Positions 1 through 8,100 of a stretch of 64,000 nucleotides of DNA are shown piece by piece. Within the stretch, counting starts at the first letter, position 1; every line of letters starts with the position of its first letter. Source of the stretch: Diabrotica undecimpunctata (taxonomy: Eukaryota > Arthropoda > Insecta > Coleoptera > Chrysomelidae); contig NC_092804.1 in NCBI RefSeq assembly GCF_040954645.1, positions 43,119,753 through 43,183,752 on the forward strand, in the 5' to 3' direction. The position numbers and the translations under genes were made by a program. The notes below the pieces were generated by a model. That model was not told the DNA's origin and did not search any database. It was given only the letters and a program-made list of their open reading frames with translations.

Positions 1-598
1 CTTGAAGTCCTAATCTCTTCTTTAATTTCACTCCACTTTTCCAGCGGTGCATTGTTATTTTTAAGGATTTTTGATATTTCGGTATTTAAATTCTCCTGCA
101 TCTGTTGTTTAATATTATTGTTGGAAAGCTTCCTAATATCTAGCGTTTTGGGCCTGTTCTTTACATTTGGCTTTTTTAACTTTACTTCAAACTTACATAC
201 TACCGGATTGTGGTCTGATGCTACGTCCGCACCCGGGTAAGTTTTTACGGCTTTGATGGAGTTTCTAAACCTGATTGGTGCAGCGATATAATCTATTTGA
301 TTTCTGATTATTTTACCAGGTGACTCTGCAGGTGATTTCCAGGTATAGAGTCTGCGGTGAGGGAGCTTAAAGAGAGTGTTAGTAAGTACTAGGTTGTGTT
401 CTTGGCAAAATTGAACTAGACGATCTCCTCTTTCGTTTCTTTCACCAAGTCCGAAATTTCCCACTATCTTTCCTGTTTTGCCTCGTCCTACTTTCGCGTT
501 GAAATCTCCCATTATAAGTGTTATTTCATTCTTTTGGTTGCATTAATTAAGATTTCTAGTTGTTCGTAGAAGTCTTCCATTATTGTTTCCTCTTGCAT
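1..598 (-). mobile_element. LINE endonuclease fragment
   Basis: Read on the minus strand, this encodes an APE-type (exonuclease-endonuclease-phosphatase) domain of a non-LTR retrotransposon. Visible motifs are LIMGDFNAKVGRG near 520-480, QIDYIA near 300-280 and ASDHNPVVCKFEV near 230-190, which are the expected catalytic Asp/Asn and Asp-His positions. The frame is open from about 530 down to the window edge. It breaks by one base near 533, where upstream residues (METED-like stretch, about 600-535) are in another frame. This domain nicks target DNA before reverse transcription. The reverse transcriptase part would lie left of the window. The clade is uncertain; RTE-like is my guess. Confidence 0.75.
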
Positions 599-725
599 GT
601 TTGCAGATCTGTAATTTGTCGAAGTCCCTGTTTTTGAGGTATGTTTCATGTTCGTTTATCCTGACACTTAGTGGTCATGCGGTATGTCTCACATAGAAAT
701 TCTTGCATTCACATGCAGTTTTTAT
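599..725 (-). mobile_element. Possible Penelope-like GIY-YIG fragment
   Basis: Minus-strand translation gives a short stretch with ECKNFYV, RINEHETYLKN and KLQICKHA. This matches the layout of a Cys-containing GIY-YIG-type nuclease tail, as in Penelope-like elements. One in-frame stop is present. It abuts the LINE endonuclease fragment on its left. It is too short for firm assignment. Confidence 0.45.
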
Positions 726-890
726 GTAATTATCATTAAAATCAATTCTGGTTTAATCCCATATAAACACAATGTCTAACTTAACTAACGTATCTGTTAG
801 TGTTTGATTACTTAACAAGCATTAAACCTTAACAGCATTACTCGTTAAAATAACTCTTTTTAGAAAAAAATACAACTTCAAGAATTAATT
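720..890 (+). repeat. Dispersed repeat copy (possible Penelope tail)
   Basis: Contains a segment reading CTGGTTTAATCCCATATAAA (about 750-770). The same layout recurs near 36030 (GTGGCTTAATCCCGTATAAA) and 50200 (GTGGCTTATTCCCATTTAAA). It is therefore a diverged copy of a dispersed family. Edges are not defined. Confidence 0.4.
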
Positions 891-2090
891 TTCAAAAATC
901 ATGTCACTACACTTCTCAAAACTACAAACTCCCAGTGAGTATTGTGTGAATTAATCCTTCGTCATAGTTCTGTCTTTGGTGTACTATCTATTCTATTTTG
1001 GACGGACAATAGGCTTATTTTATGGTTTTAGTTCTAGTAGAAGTAGAAAAGGAACATAATATAAAAACAATATAGTCTTGAATAATGTCATAAAGGTGCA
1101 AAGAGCCAGCAGGCATACCTTAAGATATTATTTTATTGTATATATTATTAGAACACAGAATAATGTCTTTGAGAAGTTGCAAAAGAATAAATTTTTGCAT
1201 CATCGCTAAACTTGATCTAAGGATCCAACTATTTTACTTGCCGTTATAGTTTATAATTATTTATTATTAATTATAATTCCAATAATGATCTAACAAGTTG
1301 TACAATTTCTAAAATACTTTCGTTTTTAAATCTTTCTCACTTTAAACTTCTATCATAAGTAATTGTAGTTATTTAGACACAATATTACTAATAAAAAAAG
1401 TACTTGCAGTTTTATGACCGTAATTTATTTAAACATTTTCCCCATTTTTTCCTGCTAGTTTACTTCATCGTATTTACGAAGTACAAATTACTATAGGCAT
1501 AACTGTTTTAGTCACTCGTATGTTTCTGAATGTAAACAGCTTTTCCGATCGACTATATATATTATTTTTTACATCTTGAAAACAAGCTTCACCGTAAATA
1601 TTTTATGGATAAACAAAAACATGATTAAACTACCCAGATGCGTACACAGGTCGAGAGGTTAAAATGTTACTGCACTGGCATAATATATTAAGATCAGGGT
1701 CGGTTTGGCCTTAGATTACTTGTAACAATGATAAAGAAACTGTGTTTTTTTTAATTTTTGCTTATATTATTTGTTTTAAATTCTTTTTATTGTTTCGTAC
1801 TCTTTTTTAATAAATTGAGGTAATTTATTTCTTTCGCTTTCTTCGAGAGATGTTCTTCATTTATAAGCATTCCTGTTAGTTTCTTTTACCAGTACTTTAG
1901 TAATTCAATTTCTATTCTACATAACTATATGGATTTATCAGGATATTGAAGATTTTTCGTTTTTTTAAATTTTCTTCGTTAACGTATTTTTTTTATTTTA
2001 CCTTGGTTTTTTTTTTATTGATCTTTTGTATTGGTATTTTCGTTGCTAACTTGTATGGCTTTTGCTCAGTGCTAAAAATATTAGGTATAG
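891..2090. other. AT-rich stretch, nothing recognised
   Basis: No credible reading frame, RNA gene or repeat structure was seen. The segment has many homopolymer A and T runs. Confidence 0.6.
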
Positions 2091-2094
2091 TTGT

Positions 2095-2785
2095 ATGGAA
2101 GCAGGTCTGGATCTAAATACACGGAAAATCAAAATAATCATCATAAGTACACAACAGAATATAAACCCGTCTATGTATGTAAATAGTACCAAACTTGAGC
2201 AGTTGATCACATTGTTTACCTTGGATATCAGCTAAACTGTAACGCAGAGAGTCACGGTGAGATTTGATCCAGAATTGAGCAGACCAGAGCCGCTTTTAGA
2301 AGGATGTCTAAGGTATTATGTAACAGAAACCTAAAATTGGCATTGCTGATCCGCCTGCTTCGCTGCTACGTGTTCTCGGTGTCTTGGACTATGAATAAAA
2401 GTCATCTAAATCGCCTTAAGGCTTTCGAAATGAGGTGCTATAGAAGAATTTTAAAAGTTTCTTGGGTGGAGAAGGTTCGTAACTCCACAATACTAGAGCA
2501 TCTCAGCAAGACTACTGAGATTATCAAAAGCATCAAGAAGAGAAAGCTGGAGCACTTCGGACATTTAATGAGAGGTCCCAAATATAGATTGCTACAAAAT
2601 ATTATGCAAGGAAAAATAGCAGCAAACGCAGTCCAGGACGAAGAAAGACTTCATGGTTGAAGAACTTGCGAGATTGGTACGGTATTGATACAAGCATGCT
2701 ATTTAGGGTGGCAGTGGATAAAATTAAGATAGCTATGATGGTAACCAACGTTCTGAAAGGTCATGCTACACGAAGAAGAAGATAG
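2095..2785 (+). mobile_element. LINE reverse transcriptase C-terminal fragment
   Basis: The + strand encodes the thumb and C-terminal tail typical of insect non-LTR retrotransposons: RLKAFEMRCYRRILKVSW, then KRKLEHFGHLMRGPKYRLLQ, then AVDKIKIAMM. The 2304-2660 segment is open (118 codons) and continues in another frame to about 2785 after a frameshift near 2640. It ends in a purine-rich GAAGAAGAAG tract, probably close to the element's 3' end. The upstream polymerase core is missing (5' truncation, typical of LINEs). A sibling copy is at 30830-31150. Confidence 0.75.
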
Positions 2786-3410
2786 GTCTCTAATCTCATT
2801 ACTTCTTTTTCTATCTAGAAGTGTTTTTCTGGTTATTTTTCCTTGAATTCTCAGTTCATTTGGTCTCGTTTCTGCAGTATATGTCGTGACAGGTCGGATT
2901 ACAGACTTGATTCGCGCTTTTGTTTCCTTTTTGAGTGTCCGTTTCTTCACACTGTGTCGTTAAGACATCCAGCTGCTCTGCTTGCTTTTGCCACTTTCTT
3001 CCTTATTTTTTCTTCGGTGTTATTGTCGCTCGATATTTAAATTTCATTACTTGGTCTATCATTTGCTGTTCAACCTAAAGTTTGCACCTTATTGGCTCCT
3101 TTGATATTACTAAGCTTTTCGTTTTATGTGACGAAATTTTCATGTTAGATTACTTGGCTTTGATATAAACTGGTGTAGCGTTGTAAATCATCTTTATTAT
3201 CTGCAATCAGAACTATGTCGTCGTCATAACATATTATAGTTATTTATTTGTTTTCCATTTCCTATCCCTTTTTCATTTTTACATGTTTTGTAACCTCGTC
3301 CAATATGAGATTAAATATATGTAAGTGGGCTCAATGAATCCCCTTGTCTGATTCCGGTTGTAATGTCTATCGGTTCCGTCGTTTCTGTTTAGAATTTTAG
3401 TTCAAAGTAA
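2786..3410 (-). mobile_element. LINE reverse transcriptase fragment with YADD-type motif
   Basis: Minus-strand reading shows GIRQGDSLSP near 3360-3330 and DDDIVLIADNKDD near 3225-3190. These are the conserved RT palm motifs (RQG and the catalytic acidic pair). Downstream, toward 2790, there is a thumb-like region (KVAKASRAAG) with several stops. It is a dead fragment placed tail-to-tail with the preceding + strand LINE. Confidence 0.7.
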
Positions 3411-4480
3411 ATTTACTTCAAGTAAATTATTAACTGCGAAATCTAAAAACGTTGTTCTATTGATTATTAAATCAGATTTTCAAAACCGCTTTTAATAAGG
3501 TATATATTCTGATGATCTCTGACATTCGTTAGAGTGCCACGCTAAGAGAAATATTATTGATTTTATTTAATTACTTTTGGGCTATTATTATTTATAATTA
3601 CCTATCAGCCATTCTTAAATTGGATTCTTTGATTTTATCTTTTGACTGGACTACGCGGAATAGTGAAATTCCTGTTTAAAACTAAATTTATGGTATAAAC
3701 CACATTGGAATGAAAACTTTATCTACGTCTATGTACAACACGGAAGTAGGTTGGTGTCTTTTATACTTTTTGAAAATAAATATACCAAGAATTCGTAAAA
3801 GTAGAACAATATAATCAAGAATTCTTTGCAGAGTCGTAAAAAATAAAGCAGATTCAACATTTCTCACGAGACACTTAACCGAATCCAAGAAACGATTTCA
3901 AAGCAGCAAAATGTTTATACAATACGAATTGGCATTATTTTTTTATGGCTAGAAAGTGCACTATTTCTAGTTATTTCCAATTTTATCATTTTTACTAAAC
4001 TGTATAATCATACGTCAATTCATTTGTACATTGTTTTTTTTTTATTCTAAATAATATTTCTGTATGAATTACTTCTAAGAGCATCAGATGATTATATTTT
4101 CTTTCTTATTTGTATTACCCTTTTTAAACTTACGAATCTACGTTCGTCTTCGATTACTCCTCTTTTTTTTTTGTTTCTTCTATTTACTTAAACTGTCTTA
4201 TTTACGTCAACTACTTATCAATTTAATTTTCCTAGCTGCACTTAAAGCGAAGATCTTTACAACTATGTTTATTACCAATTTCATCATCAAGACATACAAT
4301 CACGTTGCGTTTATTAGCCATAAAGTAAAAGGAGTAATACTTGTCATGTTTACTATTACTCTAGCTAAAATATGGGCCGAATAACTTAAACAGTTGAGTG
4401 TTTGACTATCACCTGGAACGTCCGGCTTTGAGACTATACTCTGCTACTTATCTCAGAGATTTTTTTAAAAATATACAAAG
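3411..4480. other. No gene recognised
   Basis: AT-rich with one hydrophobic 98-codon frame at 4088-4384. Its composition (Phe, Leu, Ile rich, low complexity) is what AT-rich noncoding DNA gives. No family resemblance was seen. Confidence 0.55.
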
Positions 4481-4599
4481 ACATAGGCCGATTCATCCCG
4501 AATGAAATAAGTACCAAGGTAAAACCAAGAATAATAATAGGCGGCTAATGCTTATCACTGGCTCTGTTAATTATGTACCGTAAAAAATGGTAATTTTTG

Positions 4600-4650
4600 G
4601 TTACGAATAGGTAAATATTACTCAGAGTTATTACAAGAAAAAAGATATCT
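4600..4650 (+). mobile_element. Left part of the LINE interrupted by the LTR element
   Basis: Just left of the 5' LTR the + strand reads KYYSELLQEKR, which resembles the region ahead of the LINE RT domain. The LINE resumes immediately right of the 3' LTR at 11037 with ILSQLEIKGK and the conserved RMKNRAPGPEDLP. The LTR element therefore seems to have landed in a pre-existing LINE copy. Confidence 0.5.
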
Positions 4651-4654
4651 ATAT
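4651..4654. repeat. 4-bp target site duplication, left copy
   Basis: ATAT directly precedes the TG of the 5' LTR and recurs at 11037-11040 directly after the CA of the 3' LTR. A 4-bp duplication fits Ty3/gypsy-type integration. Confidence 0.85.
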
Positions 4655-5045
4655 TGTTACGATAATTATCCTGGCCTAAAATAACCGTAAATATTATGAC
4701 TAATGTGTTCTGTTTTTAGATTTTACGAGAGTATTCTATTAGCCGGCAGAAATTTACCTGAATGAACCTTCCAGAAACGGTCGAGCCGATGTAAAAATAC
4801 CCGTTTGCCTTACCGTTATAATTTCACCACTAATCGAGAAGGCTGTTCGATGATTCTAGCGTAAAGGCAATGGCATATATAAAGGACATTTTATTTGGAA
4901 GGAACAGTTAATTCTCAAGACCCGCGCACGCGAATTTGTTACGTACGGATATAATAAATTATTGTAAGATAAGTTAAAATAAATAAAGAAATAAATTAAA
5001 TCCGTAAGTGTTATAAATATTGAACCTTTTAATAAATTCACAACA
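4655..5045 (+). repeat. 5' LTR of Ty3/gypsy element
   Basis: A 391-bp terminal repeat beginning TGTTACGATAATT and ending TTCACAACA. It matches the 392-bp 3' copy at 10645-11036. The only difference I see is one extra A in the 3' copy near 10668, which implies very recent insertion. A TATATAAA box lies at 4876-4883, and AATAAA-like polyadenylation signals lie near 4975-5035. Confidence 0.95.
4876..4883 (+). promoter_or_regulatory. TATA box in 5' LTR
   Basis: TATATAAA inside the LTR, followed about 20-30 bp later by a plausible start region. It would drive the genomic RNA. The same box is at 10867-10874 in the 3' LTR. Confidence 0.6.
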
Positions 5046-5047
5046 AA

Positions 5048-5066
5048 TGGTGTCAGAGTGAGATCG
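5048..5066 (+). other. Candidate primer binding site
   Basis: TGGTGTCAGAGTGAGATCG begins two bases after the 5' LTR. The TGG matches the complement of a tRNA CCA end, and the next bases resemble the complement of a tRNA-Leu acceptor stem (GTCAG start). The tRNA identity is inferred from memory of leucine tRNAs and was not checked. Confidence 0.65.
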
Positions 5067-5120
5067 AACATAAATTAGACTTATAATAATAATACAAGTG
5101 AATATTTATAAATTGTGAAA

Positions 5121-8100
5121 ATGACGACGATTTATGAGCTGACAGTGACTAATTTAAGAAGACATCTTGAAGACAGAGAATTAGCTTCTACCGGAAAAAA
5201 GGCTGAGTTAGTCCAACGACTAAAGAACGCTTTGCTAGAAGAAGGACTAGATCCAGAGACTTATATATTTGAAGATGCTGTCCTCTCGTCGATTTCGAAA
5301 GTTTCTGGTGACATCGCATCATTAGAGAACAAAGTTTCTGGCGATATTTCGAAAGTTTCCGGCGACATCGCATCATTAGAGAACAAAGTTTCCGGTGACA
5401 TCGCATCATTAGAGAACAAAGTTTCCGGTGACATCGCATCATTGGAGAACAAAGTTTCTGGCGATATTTCGAAAGTTTCCGGCGACATCGCCTCATTAGA
5501 AAACAAAGTTTCTAACGAGATTTCTTCTCTGGAAAGTAAAGTTTCTGCTAACATCTCTAAAGTCACTTCTGAGATGTCTGCTCTTGACGATAGAGTGTCT
5601 TCATTAAAAAACCAAGTTGCTGCCGATATGTTGGCCTTCGAAGAAAAGATATGGAAAGAGATGGAAAGGAAGATGGAGGAAACAGGGACAGCAGAGAGAG
5701 GAAACAATCCAATTACAGCAGAGACAAAAGAAGACGAGACGAAATGTAAGTTGGAAACACGGCCGAAATTTGAAGGAAGTGGAGGTTCTGTCCATGTGAA
5801 AGTCCCAACTTTCGATGGAAAATCGTCATGGAACAACTACATGAAACAGTTCGAATCAGCCGCAAGAGCAAATGGATGGTCTGAAAAAGAAAAGGCGGTA
5901 AACCTGACTATCGCTCTTCGAGGAGATGCCTTAGATGTGCTTCAGACCATAGCAGTAGAGGAGACCGATGATTTCGAACAACTGAAGAAGAGGTTAAATA
6001 TGCGATATGGCCACGAACATTTGGAGCATGTATATCAGTCGCAGCTTAAAAATCGTAGACAGAAGAAAGATGAGGCTCTTCAAGAATATGAGGTAGATAT
6101 TGCCAGATTAGTACGATATGCTTATCCAACAGCTCCCGAAGACATGATGGAAAAATTGGCCGTTCAAACGTTTATTGATGGTCTTCGTGATCATGAAATG
6201 CAGAGAACACTACGATTAGCTCGTCACAAGACGCTGGTTGATGTCTTATCCGCCGCCCTCGAATACGAGTCAGCTACGCAGGCCTCTGGCGGGTACAGTA
6301 AAGTTAGGACTGTAAAAGAGGAAGGAGATGAAGATAAACTTGACCAGCTCTTTAATTTGATGAAAAGCATGACATGCAAGAAAAAGAAGACCATAAAATC
6401 AAGAAACTCACCATCAGGAAAACCAGAACGAGTCAACCTTAGGGGGGCAGCTTCGACCCGGAACTCTTCCAAAGACCCTCTTATACTAATAGCTTCTTTG
6501 AAATGTCGGGAAGATAGTGTATATGTAGATGGAGAAATAAATGGTAAAAGACATACGTTTTTGGTGGATACCGGAGCGACCAGAACCATTATACGCCCGA
6601 CAGTTATAAACAGCCGAAAGAAACTGTTACCAACAAGGTTGCGACTTCGGACCGCTACAGGTGAAAATGCCAACATTCATGGAGAAATCCAGGTACAATT
6701 GGGAATTGGAGCAGAAAAGTTTGTCCATACTGTTATAGTTGCTGACATCGAAGAGGATGTTATATTAGGAATGGACGTAATGAATATGCATGGATTCCAA
6801 TTGGATTTTAAGAATAAGGTAATCAAAGTTGGCAACGAGGAAGTATTTCTCCATCCACATAATGACAACACTGTGCAAGCAGCCATTAAAGAAGATACAG
6901 TCGTGCCTGCGAGAAGCGAAACGATCATAGTAGCGCGGCTACAGGGAATTGTGGACGAAGGGAGACCTGTTATGATGGAGCCTTGGAACCACGACGATGA
7001 GGTTGGCCGTGGAATCATAATTGGAAAGGAATTGGTGACTTCGGCTAAAGAAATTCCTGTGAGACTTATCAATGTCAACGACTACCCAGTGACCATCAAG
7101 AAAGAGACAAAGGTAGGAACTTGTGTACCTGTGACATCCATAATCCGTCAGGCGACAACATCTGATAATTCCAACGACAAATTCGACCAAATGGTTGCAG
7201 TTGCAGGACAGTCTCTAAATCAGATGGAGAAAAGGAAATTAAGGGAATTTCTTCGGCAGTATCGTGATATTTTCGTACCGAAAGGAGGAAAGACGGGAAG
7301 AACTACCGTTGTTAAGCATAAAATTGATACTGGTAATGCTAAGCCAATTCGTCAAACAGCTCGACGATTACCACAGGCGAAGAGAGAGGAAGCTGAAACG
7401 ATTGTTCAGGAAATGAAGAAAGACGGGGTGATAGAACCTTCTACGAGTCCATGGGTCTCCCCGGTGGTCCTGGTTAAGAAGAAAGACGGAACGACGAGGT
7501 TCTGTGTGGATTACCGTTTGCTGAACAACGTTACCAAGAAAGATAGTTATCCTCTGCCTCGGATCGATGACACATTGGACACATTGGCTGGAAGTAAATT
7601 GTTTTCTACTTTAGATTTGAAGTCTGGATACTGGCAGGTAGAAATGGACCCAGTCGATAAAGAAAAGACAGCCTTCACCACAGGATCTGGATTGTGGCAA
7701 TTCAACGTTATGCCATTTGGACTTTGTAATGCTCCTGCGACATTTGAGAGGCTTATGGAAAATGTGTTGAGAGGGTTATCTTGGAAAACATGCCTGGTTT
7801 ATTTAGATGACATAATCGTCTTGGGGGAGACATTCGAAGATCATTTGAGGAATTTAGAAAACGTTTTTAATCGACTTAAAGCTGCCCAATTGATGCTAAA
7901 CCCCAAGAAGTGCCAGCTATTTCAAGGTAAAGTCAATTATCTGGGTCATATAGTCAGTAAAGAAGGAGTGGCCGTGGATAAGGGAAAAATCGATTCTATT
8001 AAGGAATGGCCAAAACCAACTGACAAACATCAAGTGAGAAGTTTTCTTGGACTATGTACTTACTACCGGAGGTTTATTAAGAAGTTTGCAGATATCGCTA

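Noticed and set aside
4088..4384. 98-codon hydrophobic frame as a membrane protein gene
   Set aside because: Composition expected from AT-rich DNA, with no homology pattern or splice context.
5048..5070. tRNA gene next to the 5' LTR
   Set aside because: Only a primer-binding-site-length match; no cloverleaf can be formed.
5115..5120. GTG as start of Gag-Pol
   Set aside because: In a eukaryote the first ATG in frame (5121) is the sensible start; the two extra codons are unsupported.
5261..5836. 191-codon antisense frame opposite Gag
   Set aside because: It is a by-product of the 33-bp repeats and sense-strand codon bias; its residues mirror the repeat and match no family.
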